From assembly GCA_947476855.1 (NCBI GenBank), contig CANJSR010000108.1:1-12335 (forward strand): 12,335 nt of DNA, written 5' to 3'. Positions 1-7,274 of this stretch are shown here, piece by piece. The stretch's first letter is position 1. Each line of letters begins with the position of its first letter. The notes under the pieces are model-generated. The model did no database searches. It was not told the origin of the DNA and saw only the letters and a list, made by a program, of their open reading frames with translations. The DNA comes from Acetobacteraceae bacterium (GTDB lineage Bacteria > Pseudomonadota > Alphaproteobacteria > Acetobacterales > Acetobacteraceae). A program made the position numbers and the translations under genes.

Positions 1-719
1 GGCATCAGGGAGGCAATCGCCTCCAGCACCCGGGCCTTGGTCGGCTGGTCGAAGTAGATCAGCACATTGCGACAGAACACGACGTCGAACTTGCCCAGAG
101 GACGCAGGTCGGACAACAGGTTCCATTCGCGGAACTGGACCAGGGAGCGGATGGCCTCCGACAGGCGCCAGTTCGATTCCTCCTTGCGGAAATGCTTGAC
201 CAGCAACTGGATCGGCAGGCCGCGTTGGACTTCGAACTGGGTGTACAGCCCCTCCCGCGCGCGCGCCAACTGCTCCCGCGAGATATCCGTCCCCACAATC
301 TCACACCGCCGATCCCCCAGGACCGCTCGGCAGTCCGCCAGGATCATGGCGAGCGAATAGGCTTCCTGGCCCGAGGAGGACGCCGCCGACCAGACCCGCA
401 GCGGGGTGCCCGGCCCGCGGGACTGCGCCAGCCGCGGCAGGGCCAAGGCGCGGAAATGCTGGAACGGCTTTTCGTCGCGGAAGAAGAAGCTCTCGTTGGT
501 CGTCATCGCCTCGACGACGTCGCGGGCCACGGCGTCCGCGCCCGGGCGCTTCAGCGCATCCGCCAGCGCGTTCAGGTCGGCCAGTTTTTCCCGCCGCAGA
601 ATGCCGCCGAGGCGGGTTTCCAGCAGGTAGATTTTGTCCTGCCCGATCACCAGGCCGGATCGCGTCTTCAGCAGGCCGGCCAGGGTCTGGAAGGCAGCAC
701 TGGTCAGGGAGGCGGTCAT
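1..719 (-). CDS. cheR: CheR chemoreceptor glutamate methyltransferase (3' end cut off by window edge)
   Basis: CheR transfers methyl groups from S-adenosylmethionine to glutamates of chemoreceptors, the adaptation reaction opposed by CheB. I translated the minus strand from the ATG at 719: 239 full codons are visible and the frame stays open to the left edge, so roughly the last 35-50 residues are missing compared with the usual 270-290. Residues 1 to about 75 look like the small helical N-terminal domain. NESFFFRD (75-82) is the conserved segment leading into the SAM domain. The SAM loop is WSAASSSGQEAYS (110-122), a variant of the usual WSAGCSTGEEPYS. GTDIS (143-147) and FCRNVLIYF (215-223) are the typical later motifs. 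The start codon overlaps the cheB stop as ATGA, so CheR is the last visible gene of the che operon and is probably translationally coupled to cheB. Family assignment is firm. Confidence 0.95.
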   Translation of the reverse strand, partial: MTASLTSAAFQTLAGLLKTRSGLVIGQDKIYLLETRLGGILRREKLADLNALADALKRPGADAVARDVVEAMTTNESFFFRDEKPFQHFRALALPRLAQSRGPGTPLRVWSAASSSGQEAYSLAMILADCRAVLGDRRCEIVGTDISREQLARAREGLYTQFEVQRGLPIQLLVKHFRKEESNWRLSEAIRSLVQFREWNLLSDLRPLGKFDVVFCRNVLIYFDQPTKARVLEAIASLM

Positions 720-1819
720 GCGCGTTTGCTCCGCAGCAGATCCAGAAGTTTCGGGGCAATTCCGGGCAACGGCAGGACGGCGGTACACAGGCCAGCCTGC
801 GCGACGGCGCCCGGCATGCCCCACACCACGCTGGTCGCTTCGTCCTGGGCGATGGCCGATCCGCCGGCCTCGACGACCTGGCGGGTGCCGGCCAGGCCGT
901 CATGGCCCATGCCCGTCAGCATCGCGACCAGCACCCGGCCGTCGCAGGCGCGGGCGGCGCTGCGCAGCATGGGGTCGACCGAGGGGCGGCAGAAATTCTC
1001 GGGCGGATCGGTGGACAGCCGGGCCTGCATGCCGCCGCGAACGCCCTCGATCAGCAGATGGCGGTCGCCGGGCGCCAGGTAGATTCGGCCGGGGGTCAGC
1101 ATTTCCCCATCCCGCGCCTCATGGCACGGCATGCCGCCCAGGCGGGTGATGTGCTCCGCCAGGATGGGTGTGAAGGTCGCCGGCATGTGCTGGGTCAGGA
1201 CGATCGGCACGTCCACCGCGCGGCCCAGCCCCTGGAACAGCGCGAACAGCGCCTGCGGCCCGCCTGTGGAGCTGCCCACCGCCAGCAGCCGGGGCGGATT
1301 GCGGCTGCCCGGGCGCAACGCGATGGGTGCCGCCGCCCCCGCCGAGGCAGATGGCCCCGGCCCCGTCGCCCGCTTCCGCAGCCGCGCGAGGCCCTTCACC
1401 TTGGCGATGATCTCCCGCCGGAAGACATCGTCACCCGCGGTGCCGATGGACGAAGGCTTGGGCACATAGTCCGCCGCCCCCAGCCGCAGCGCCTGCATCG
1501 CGATGTCCGCCCCCCGCGTCGTCAGGGTCGAGGCCATGATGACCCGCAACCCCGGATCGGCCCGCAGCAGCAGCGGTAGGGCCGCCATCCCGTCCAGCAC
1601 TGGCATCTCGATATCCAGCACCAGCACATCCACCTGCGTCCTTCTCAGCTCCTCGATCGCCGCTCGGCCGTTCGAGACCTTGGCCACGACCTTGATCGCC
1701 GGATCGGCTTCGAGCATGCGCGAGATCGCCCCGCGGATGACCAGCGAGTCGTCGCAGATCATCACGCGCGCCGTGGCGGTGTCCGCCCTTGCCGGGGCGG
1801 CGCGTGCCAGGACCGTCAC
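716..1819 (-). CDS. cheB: CheB chemotaxis response regulator / protein-glutamate methylesterase
   Basis: CheB removes methyl groups from receptor glutamates (and can deamidate glutamines) once CheA phosphorylates its receiver domain. The protein is 367 residues, normal for the family. The receiver spans about 17-130, with acidic pair D23/D24, phosphoacceptor D69 (DIEMP), S97/T98 and K121 (PKP). An Ala/Pro/Gly-rich linker covers about 150-173. The C-terminal methylesterase carries the catalytic triad S184 (GSSTGGP), H211 (QHMP) and D307 (TGMGHDG). The start is a GTG at 1819 that overlaps the cheY stop as GTGA. The next in-frame ATG (1762) would fall inside the first receiver strand and delete part of it, so the GTG is preferred even though no strong Shine-Dalgarno precedes it. 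Coupling to cheY would explain translation. All key residues are intact. Confidence 0.96.
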   Translation of the reverse strand: MTVLARAAPARADTATARVMICDDSLVIRGAISRMLEADPAIKVVAKVSNGRAAIEELRRTQVDVLVLDIEMPVLDGMAALPLLLRADPGLRVIMASTLTTRGADIAMQALRLGAADYVPKPSSIGTAGDDVFRREIIAKVKGLARLRKRATGPGPSASAGAAAPIALRPGSRNPPRLLAVGSSTGGPQALFALFQGLGRAVDVPIVLTQHMPATFTPILAEHITRLGGMPCHEARDGEMLTPGRIYLAPGDRHLLIEGVRGGMQARLSTDPPENFCRPSVDPMLRSAARACDGRVLVAMLTGMGHDGLAGTRQVVEAGGSAIAQDEATSVVWGMPGAVAQAGLCTAVLPLPGIAPKLLDLLRSKRA

Positions 1820-2184
1820 AGCAACCCGACCTGGCCGAACTTGCCGATGAGGATTTCCTCATCGAACGGCTTCATGATGTATTCCTGCGCGCCGGTCTCG
1901 ATCGCGCGGGCGATGTGGGTCATGTCGTTCTCGGTCGTGCAGAACAGGACCGGCGGCTCATCGGGGCCGAACTCCTCCCGCAGGCACCGCAGGAAGGTGA
2001 TCCCGTCCATCACGGGCATGTTCCAGTCCAGCAGCACGCAATCGGGCATCGACTCGCGGCAGGCATCCAGGGCCTGCTGGCCGTCGCCGGCCTCGATCAC
2101 CTGAAAGCCGTGGGTTTCCAGAATGCGCCGAGCGACCTTGCGCACGACGCGGCTATCGTCAACGACGAGGCAGGTGCGTCCCAT
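1816..2184 (-). CDS. cheY: CheY single-domain response regulator
   Basis: This is a stand-alone receiver of 122 residues, the usual CheY size. Phosphorylated CheY is expected to bind the flagellar motor switch and change rotation. Acidic pair D9/D10, phosphoacceptor D53 (LLDWNMP), T83 and K105 (MKPFD) are all present. The LLDWNMPVMDG core is typical of alphaproteobacterial chemotaxis CheY proteins. The gene lies 9 bases downstream of cheW. A strong AAAGGAGG sits about 13 bases before the ATG, inside the end of cheW, with a second GAGG at better spacing. Because the operon also encodes a CheA with its own receiver domain, this free CheY is one of two possible acceptors of CheA phosphate, besides CheB. 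Whether it drives the motor or acts as a phosphate sink cannot be told from sequence. Confidence 0.95.
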   Translation of the reverse strand: MGRTCLVVDDSRVVRKVARRILETHGFQVIEAGDGQQALDACRESMPDCVLLDWNMPVMDGITFLRCLREEFGPDEPPVLFCTTENDMTHIARAIETGAQEYIMKPFDEEILIGKFGQVGLL

Positions 2185-2193
2185 GATCGTGCC

Positions 2194-2667
2194 TCACGCC
2201 TCCTTTGAAAGATCGAGCAGGCGCGCCACGTCCAGCACCACCAGCAGGCGCCCATCCAGGCGGTAGATGCCGGTGGAGAACGCGCTCCAGCTCGCGCCCA
2301 GCGTGGGCGGGTTTCGTTCGAAGGCGCTGGCCTTCAGGCTCATGACCTCGGACACTTGGTCGACCAGCAGGGCGTAGAGTTCGCCGCCCTGTTCGGCGAC
2401 GACCGACATCCGCTTGTGACCCTCGGGCGGGGGCGGCAGATTGAGGCGCCGGCGCAGGTCGATCGCGGTGACGATCCGCCCGCGCAGGTTCAGGCTGCCG
2501 GCGATTTCGGGCGGGGCCAGGGGGATGCGGGTGATCGACTGCTCCCCCAGAATGTCCCGCACGCCCAGCACCGGGACGCCGCACAACTGATCCGCGACGG
2601 TCAGGGTCACGAAGACCTGTTCGACCTCATCGCCCACATCGGGCCGTTCGAGCACATCGGTGGTCAT
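2194..2667 (-). CDS. cheW: CheW receptor-kinase coupling protein
   Basis: CheW is the scaffold that links chemoreceptors to the CheA P5 domain in the chemosensory array. The protein is 157 residues and consists of one CheW-like beta-barrel domain, about 17-155. Recognition rests on the hydrophobic strand pattern, IAGSLNLRGRIVTAIDLRRR (residues 55-74), which carries the family's INLRG core, and a C-terminal YRLDGRLLVVLDVARLL segment. The ATG at 2667 has a clear AAAGGAG about 6 bases upstream. The gap to the cheA stop is 21 bases, consistent with one operon. No extra domain is fused. Short acidic N-terminal residues precede the domain. I see nothing unusual in it. Confidence 0.95.
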   Translation of the reverse strand: MTTDVLERPDVGDEVEQVFVTLTVADQLCGVPVLGVRDILGEQSITRIPLAPPEIAGSLNLRGRIVTAIDLRRRLNLPPPPEGHKRMSVVAEQGGELYALLVDQVSEVMSLKASAFERNPPTLGASWSAFSTGIYRLDGRLLVVLDVARLLDLSKEA

Positions 2668-2688
2668 TGGCTTCTCCTTTCGAGCGGA

Positions 2689-5316
2689 TCAGGCGGCGAC
2701 GGGTTCGGCCAGGCACTCACGCAGGCTGGAGACCAGCGAGTCCCGGTTGAACTTCGTCACGTAGTCGGTGAAGCCCGCGTCACGGCCGGCCTCCACCTGC
2801 TGGGGTTCGGTGTGGGCGGTCAGCGCGATCATCGGCAGCGAGGCCCACGGCCCGCCCGAGCGGACGGTCCGCGCGAATTCCAGCCCGTCCATGCCCGGCA
2901 TTTCGATGTCGGAGACGATGGCGTCGAACATTGCCCCGGCATCCCGCAGGCGCAGTGCGTCCTCGGCGCCGGCGACGGTCCGAACCTCGAACCCGGCCGC
3001 GCCCAGCGTCGGGCCCAGCAACTGGCGGAAGAAGTCGCTGTCCTCGACGATCAGCAGGCTGGAGCGGCGCTGCTGCGCCTCCTGCCTGGCATCCTGGAAC
3101 CAGTCCTGGGACGCCTGGGTGAGCCAGTACATCGTGTCCAGCACGTCGATCGCCTGGCCGGCGATGACCGCGGTGCCCAGCAGGCCGGGGCGGGCGCCGG
3201 CGAGTTCGATCTCCAGGCGGTCCTCGACCACGTCCACGATCTCATCGACCATCAGGCCCATGGCGTGTTCCTTGTCGGCGAAGACCAGCAGGGGCTGACG
3301 CGGCCGCTCGGTGTCGACGACGCCGGACAGCGGGACCAGCGGCATCAGCTTGCCGCGGTACTGCATGACCGGGTTCCCGCAGGAGATTTCGATCTTGTCG
3401 CGCGGCACGTCTTCCAACCGCGCCACGAGCCCGAGCGGGACGGCCATCTTCTGGTCGCCGCCGGCCCGGAACAACAGCATGGCGGTCTTCTCGGAGGAGC
3501 GGGCGAAGTCGGTCATGGCGGATTTCGCCGTCTTGCTGTCGCCGCCGGCGGCGACGCCGGTGCCGCGGGCGATGCCGTTGGGGTCCAGGATCATGATGAC
3601 CGAGCCATCACCCAGGATCGTGTTGCCGCTGAACATCGTGACGTGGCGCAGGATCGGGGCGACGGGCTTGACCACGATTTCCTCGGTGTCGAACACGCGG
3701 TCCACGATGATGCCCAGCAGGCTGGCACCGACCTGGGTGACGACGATGTAGGCGCCGCGTTCATCCCTGACCTCTCCGCCCAGGCTGAGCAGGCTGTTCA
3801 GGCTGACCAGCGGCAGCAGGCGGTCGCGCAGGCGCAGAACCGGTGTGTCGTTGATCCGCTCAATGACGCTTTCGGAGCCGTTCGCCTGCTCCCCTTCCCG
3901 CTGCGCGCGGACCAGTTCGACCACCGAAAGCTGCGGGATGGCGAACCGTTCCCCGCCGGCTTCCACGATCAGCGCGGACACGATGGCGAGCGTCAGCGGG
4001 ATTTTGATCGTGAAGGTCGTGCCCTGGCCCGGGATGCTCTTGAGGTCGATCGTGCCGCCGATCTTCTCGATGTTCGTCTTCACGACGTCCATGCCGACGC
4101 CGCGTCCGGACACCGCCGAGACCTGCGCGGCGGTCGAGAAGCCGGCCCGGAAGATGAAACGCTGGATCTGCGCGTCGCTCATGGTCGCCAGTTCGGCTTC
4201 GGTCGCGAGGTTGTTCGCGATGACCTTGGCCTTGATCCGGTCCACCGGCAGGCCGCGCCCGTCATCCGAGATTTCCAGGATGATGTGGCCGCCCTCGTGG
4301 AACGCGTTCAGCGTGATCCGTCCCGTCTCGGACTTGCCGGCCGCGCGCCGATCGGCGGGGGCTTCCAGGCCGTGGTCGCCGCTGTTGCGGACCATGTGGG
4401 TCAGCGGGTCCTTGATGAGTTCCAGGACCTGGCGATCCAGCTCGGTTTCGGCGCCGAGCATGGTGAGTTCGATCTTTTTGTGGAGTTCCTGGGAGAGGTC
4501 GCGGACCAGGCGGGGCAGCTTGTTCCAGGCGTTCCCGATCGGCTGCATGCGGGTCTTCATGACCCCCTCCTGCAACTCGGACGTGATGTGGGACAGGCGC
4601 TGCAGCGGGACGGTGAAGCCGCTGTCGTCCTGGCCGCGCGCCAACTGCAGCAACTGGTTGCGGGTCAGGACAAGCTCGCTGACCAGGGTCATGAGGTCTT
4701 CGAGGACGTCGACGGTGACCCGGATGGTCTGGCCGGCGGCCTGCTGGGGCGCGGCGGCGGGACCAGCCGCGTCCTCCATCGGTGCGGGCTCCCGCGCGAC
4801 GGCGGGGGGTGGTGGCGGCGCCTCCACGGGCGGGGGCGGTGGGGCGGCGGCCACTGGCGGGGGCGCGGCGGCGACAGGCGCGGGCGGTTCGGCGACGGCG
4901 GCCGGGGGAACAACAGGCTCGGGCGCCGGGGCGGCTGCCTCGCCGGCGGCCATGGCGTTCAGGGCGGCGATCAGCGGGCTGTCATCGCCCGCCGGTTCGG
5001 CGCCGGAGACACCCAGGGCCGCGACGATCATCTTGATCCGGTCCAGCGCCGCGAGCACCTGGCTTACGATGGCCGGGTTAACGCTCAGGGTGTGGTCGCG
5101 CAGCTTGCCCAGCACGTTCTCGGCGGCGTGGGCGACGTGTTCGAGGCGCGGCAGGCCGAGGAAGCCGCAGGTGCCCTTGATCGTGTGGACCAGGCGGAAG
5201 ATCAGGGAGAGGGTATCGGCATCATCCGGCGTCCGTTCCAACGTGATCAGCGCCACGTCCAGTTCGGCCAGGCTCTCGTTCGTCTCGGTCAGGAAGTCGG
5301 TCAGTAAGTCGTCCAT
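2689..5316 (-). CDS. cheA: CheA hybrid chemotaxis histidine kinase with C-terminal receiver domain (CheAY type)
   Basis: CheA autophosphorylates in response to receptor arrays and passes phosphate to CheY and CheB. The start is the ATG at 5316 (875 residues, beginning MDDLLTDFLTETNESL). It has a GGGGG run 5 bases upstream, and a TTG 15 bases further out is less likely. Domains: HPt about 1-105 with H44 in the VHTIKGT motif; a long Ala/Pro linker about 110-193 in place of a recognisable P2 domain; P3 dimerisation about 196-260; ATPase about 290-440 with N box RNSGDHG (N311), G1 DDGRGL (351-356) and G2 GRGVGMD (404-410); a first CheW-like domain about 445-585; a second CheW-like region about 610-735; and a receiver about 752-870 with E758/D759, D803, T833 and K855. 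The gene heads cheW-Y-B-R. The extra CheW-like domain and the receiver make it longer than the classical enzyme of about 650 residues. Confidence 0.96.
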   Translation of the reverse strand: MDDLLTDFLTETNESLAELDVALITLERTPDDADTLSLIFRLVHTIKGTCGFLGLPRLEHVAHAAENVLGKLRDHTLSVNPAIVSQVLAALDRIKMIVAALGVSGAEPAGDDSPLIAALNAMAAGEAAAPAPEPVVPPAAVAEPPAPVAAAPPPVAAAPPPPPVEAPPPPPAVAREPAPMEDAAGPAAAPQQAAGQTIRVTVDVLEDLMTLVSELVLTRNQLLQLARGQDDSGFTVPLQRLSHITSELQEGVMKTRMQPIGNAWNKLPRLVRDLSQELHKKIELTMLGAETELDRQVLELIKDPLTHMVRNSGDHGLEAPADRRAAGKSETGRITLNAFHEGGHIILEISDDGRGLPVDRIKAKVIANNLATEAELATMSDAQIQRFIFRAGFSTAAQVSAVSGRGVGMDVVKTNIEKIGGTIDLKSIPGQGTTFTIKIPLTLAIVSALIVEAGGERFAIPQLSVVELVRAQREGEQANGSESVIERINDTPVLRLRDRLLPLVSLNSLLSLGGEVRDERGAYIVVTQVGASLLGIIVDRVFDTEEIVVKPVAPILRHVTMFSGNTILGDGSVIMILDPNGIARGTGVAAGGDSKTAKSAMTDFARSSEKTAMLLFRAGGDQKMAVPLGLVARLEDVPRDKIEISCGNPVMQYRGKLMPLVPLSGVVDTERPRQPLLVFADKEHAMGLMVDEIVDVVEDRLEIELAGARPGLLGTAVIAGQAIDVLDTMYWLTQASQDWFQDARQEAQQRRSSLLIVEDSDFFRQLLGPTLGAAGFEVRTVAGAEDALRLRDAGAMFDAIVSDIEMPGMDGLEFARTVRSGGPWASLPMIALTAHTEPQQVEAGRDAGFTDYVTKFNRDSLVSSLRECLAEPVAA

Positions 5317-5400
5317 GGCGGCCCCCAGCAAGGCCCGACAAGCGGGCGGAGACCGAACCTGAACAGAAGAAAGAAAACAAAAGGTAAATGCCGGCGATTT
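5317..5400 (-). promoter_or_regulatory. chpT-cheA intergenic spacer, possible cheA leader
   Basis: This is an 84-base gap between the chpT stop and the cheA ATG. On the coding strand the chpT-proximal half is a pyrimidine-rich, AT-rich tract (complement of 5362-5388, full of TTTT/TTTC runs), which stands out in this GC-rich window. The cheA-proximal half is GC-rich and ends with the GGGGG ribosome-binding candidate. I found no convincing -35/-10 pair, no sigma-54 GG-N10-GC element, and no stem before the T-rich tract that would make it an intrinsic terminator. It could be a cheA promoter region or simply an operon spacer. Confidence 0.35.
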
Positions 5401-6036
5401 TTATGCGGTTTCGAGTCGCAAAGGCGGGGGCGCTCCGGCGGGCGTTGGGCCCATCAGAATGGACAGACGGGCCCCGTGTCCGTGGGCCATCAGGGCGGTC
5501 AGGGGCATCTGCAGGGCGCGGGCGGTCGACAGGGCGGCCATCGCCGCGTCCTCATCCACCAGGCAGGCGGCGAAGCCGGCGGGCCATGCGGCGTTGGGAC
5601 CAAGAATGCGGACGAACAGGTCGGCCGGCGCCCCCGCCAGCACGACGCGGCCGCCGCGTGGCAGGCAGGTGCCGGCGAGCAGAAGCAAATTCAACAGGAT
5701 AACGGCGACGACTGGCGGCAGAACGGTATCGGGCGGCAGACCGTGGGTTTCCACGGTCACGGACCTGGCCTGCGGCAACCCCTCCAGCAGGTCGTGCAAA
5801 GCGGGCAGCGACAGCGGCTCCCCCAGTCCGCCCCAGGCGGCGCGGTACAGGCGCAGGCGTGTTATCAACTCCCGCGCGGCGTCCGCGGCGAGCGTCACTT
5901 CCTCGCTGGGTTCCTGGTCACCATCCGTCGCCAACTCCAGCGCGCCCCCGATCGTACCCAGGAGACCGCTGAGGTCATGGCAGAGGCGCGCGCAGGTCAA
6001 CTCGGCGAGCCGCAGGCATTCACTGATCCGAGCCAT
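5401..6036 (-). CDS. chpT: ChpT-like histidine phosphotransferase
   Basis: In Alphaproteobacteria, ChpT carries phosphate from the hybrid kinase CckA to CtrA (and CpdR), controlling the cell cycle and often flagellar genes. This 211-residue protein has the signature early helix with LAELTCARLCHDLSGLLGTI at residues 10-29; the phosphoacceptor is H20 in the RLCHDL motif. Residues 1 to about 75 would form the dimerising helical hairpin. About 80-211 would be the degenerate ATPase-like fold, with no N, G1 or G2 nucleotide-binding boxes visible, as expected for ChpT. I chose the ATG at 6036 because it places H20 where the family has it (Caulobacter ChpT is about 225 residues) and has TTGGGGA upstream. 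An ATG at 6138 would add 34 unconserved residues. The gene lies 84 bases upstream of cheA in the same direction. Family call is good; the CtrA-pathway role is inferred. Confidence 0.85.
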   Translation of the reverse strand: MARISECLRLAELTCARLCHDLSGLLGTIGGALELATDGDQEPSEEVTLAADAARELITRLRLYRAAWGGLGEPLSLPALHDLLEGLPQARSVTVETHGLPPDTVLPPVVAVILLNLLLLAGTCLPRGGRVVLAGAPADLFVRILGPNAAWPAGFAACLVDEDAAMAALSTARALQMPLTALMAHGHGARLSILMGPTPAGAPPPLRLETA

Positions 6037-6221
6037 CCGATCCCCAAGGCACGAAGCCGGTTTGCCCGCTGGAACCCTGACGTGTTGGCGGGCGGAAGTC
6101 GAGCCGAACAAGACGTCCCACGCGACCGAAGAAGGCATTGTTGCGACCAAATTGCTACCGTGAGGTTAACGAGCGCGGAATGTGGCCTTGAAGACCCGTC
6201 CAGAATGGGCAATTCATGCGG

Positions 6222-6246
6222 GGAAGGAGTCATGTACCACTCATGA
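6222..6246 (+). promoter_or_regulatory. moaA ribosome-binding site with overlapping 4-codon mini-ORF
   Basis: GGAAGGAG lies at 6222-6229, 13 bases before the moaA ATG at 6243, longer than the usual 5-9. Between them an out-of-frame ATG at 6232 opens ATG-TAC-CAC-TCA-TGA. Its stop (6244-6246) overlaps the moaA start in the ATGA arrangement. A ribosome terminating on the mini-ORF could restart on moaA. The mini-ORF start is only 2 bases from the Shine-Dalgarno, so neither spacing is ideal. The alternative in-frame moaA start at 6216 has no ribosome-binding site and lies upstream of this one. Confidence 0.45.
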
Positions 6247-7229
6247 TCGACCCTTTTGGCCGTAAAGTTTCATACCTCCGCGTGTCGGTGACCGACCGCT
6301 GTGACCTTCGCTGCGTCTACTGCATGGCGGAGGACATGACGTTCCTGCCCAAGCGGGAGCTTCTGACGCTGGAGGAGCTGGACCGCCTGTGCGGCGCGTT
6401 CATCCGCCTGGGCACCACCAAGATCCGGCTGACCGGCGGGGAGCCGCTGGTGCGCCGCGATGTCATGTCGCTGTTCCGCAGCCTGGGCAGCCGTATCGGC
6501 AACGGGCTGGACGAACTGACGGTGACGACCAACGGCACCCAGTTGGCCAAGCATGCCGAGGGGCTGTACGCCGCCGGCGTGCGGCGGGTGAACGTGTCCC
6601 TGGATACGCTCGATCCCGCACGCTTCACCGCGATGACCCGCTGGGGGAAGATCGAGGCCACGCTGGACGGCATCTTCGCCGCCAAGGCCGCGGGGCTGGC
6701 GGTGAAGATCAACGCCGTCGCCATGAAGGGCGTGAACGAGGACGAGTTCGACTCCATGCTGGCCTGGTGCGGAGAGCACGGGTTCGACCTGTGCCTGATC
6801 GAGACCATGCCGCTGGGCGACATCACCGGCGACCGCACGGACCAGTACCTGCCGCTGTCCATCGTGCGCGGCAAGATGCGGAAGACCTGGACGCTGCAGG
6901 ACACCGACTACAAGACCGGCGGGCCGGCGCGGTATTTCACGGTCAAGGAAACCGGGCGGCGCATCGGGTTCATCACGCCGATGACTCATAACTTCTGCGA
7001 AAGCTGCAATCGCGTGCGGCTGACCTGCACCGGGACGCTGTTCATGTGCCTGGGGCAGGAGGATTCGGCGGAGTTCCGCGATCTGCTGCGCACCGGCGTC
7101 AGTGACGACGACCTGGACGATGCGATCCGGGCCGCGATCGCGCGCAAGCCCAAGGGCCATGATTTCGTGATCGACCGGCGCGATGAGCGTCCCGCGCTGG
7201 CTCGGCACATGAGCATGACGGGCGGATAG
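6243..7229 (+). CDS. moaA: MoaA, GTP 3',8-cyclase (molybdenum cofactor biosynthesis)
   Basis: MoaA is the cytosolic radical-SAM enzyme that converts GTP to 3',8-cyclo-7,8-dihydro-GTP, which MoaC turns into cyclic pyranopterin monophosphate. From the ATG at 6243 the protein is 328 residues, normal length. The N-terminal radical-SAM cluster is CDLRCVYC (C20, C24, C27; CX3CX2C). GGEP (65-68) is the SAM-contact motif. The second 4Fe-4S cluster, which binds GTP, is C252, C255 and C269 (CX2CX13C) in the [13 protein letters not shown] region. The chain ends in the conserved double glycine (MTGG), needed for catalysis in this family, so the gene is intact at both ends. It starts with [20 protein letters not shown], the usual N-terminus, which supports 6243 over the ATG at 6216. 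No other Moco gene is adjacent. It diverges from chpT and converges with the PEP-CTERM gene. Confidence 0.97.
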   Translation: MIDPFGRKVSYLRVSVTDRCDLRCVYCMAEDMTFLPKRELLTLEELDRLCGAFIRLGTTKIRLTGGEPLVRRDVMSLFRSLGSRIGNGLDELTVTTNGTQLAKHAEGLYAAGVRRVNVSLDTLDPARFTAMTRWGKIEATLDGIFAAKAAGLAVKINAVAMKGVNEDEFDSMLAWCGEHGFDLCLIETMPLGDITGDRTDQYLPLSIVRGKMRKTWTLQDTDYKTGGPARYFTVKETGRRIGFITPMTHNFCESCNRVRLTCTGTLFMCLGQEDSAEFRDLLRTGVSDDDLDDAIRAAIARKPKGHDFVIDRRDERPALARHMSMTGG

Positions 7230-7246
7230 CGTTCCGGGCTTCGGCT

Positions 7247-7274
7247 CGGCCCGGGACTCCCCGGGCCGGCTTTA
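7247..7274. terminator. GC-rich hairpin between convergent moaA and PEP-CTERM genes
   Basis: A perfect 9-base stem, CGGCCCGGG (7247-7255) and CCCGGGCCG (7260-7268), with a 4-base loop ACTC, is followed on the plus strand by GCTTTAT. It lies 18 bases past the moaA stop and just before the end of the opposing gene. The stem is strong but the T run is short (three), so it is a probable intrinsic terminator for moaA. Being symmetric, it may also slow polymerase coming from the other side, where no T run follows. An alternative smaller stem with a TTCG loop (7233-7248) overlaps its left arm. Confidence 0.6.

Noticed and set aside
2356..5307. A 983-codon open frame on the plus strand, antisense to cheA and cheW
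   Set aside because: Its translation is low-complexity and rich in Asp, Gln, Arg, Gly and His with no recognisable domain. It mirrors the codon bias of cheA, whose conserved motifs are all intact. It is a typical shadow frame of GC-rich DNA.
6164..6171. GTTAAC in the chpT-moaA intergenic region as a CtrA-binding site
   Set aside because: Only one TTAA half-site is present. The second TTAA at the required 7-base spacing is missing on both strands.
6227..6231. GAGTC, a CcrM methylation site overlapping the moaA ribosome-binding site
   Set aside because: It is a single 5-base site, expected often by chance, and partly explained by the GGAG itself. No cluster of GANTC sites is seen.
6037..6242. 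Possible Moco riboswitch upstream of moaA
   Set aside because: I could not find the paired-helix architecture of that RNA by eye, and the strongest element here is only the Shine-Dalgarno region. A covariance-model search would be needed to exclude it fully.
6270..7208. A 312-codon minus-strand open frame over moaA
   Set aside because: It lies wholly within moaA, its protein has no family features, and moaA is complete with all its clusters and the C-terminal double glycine.
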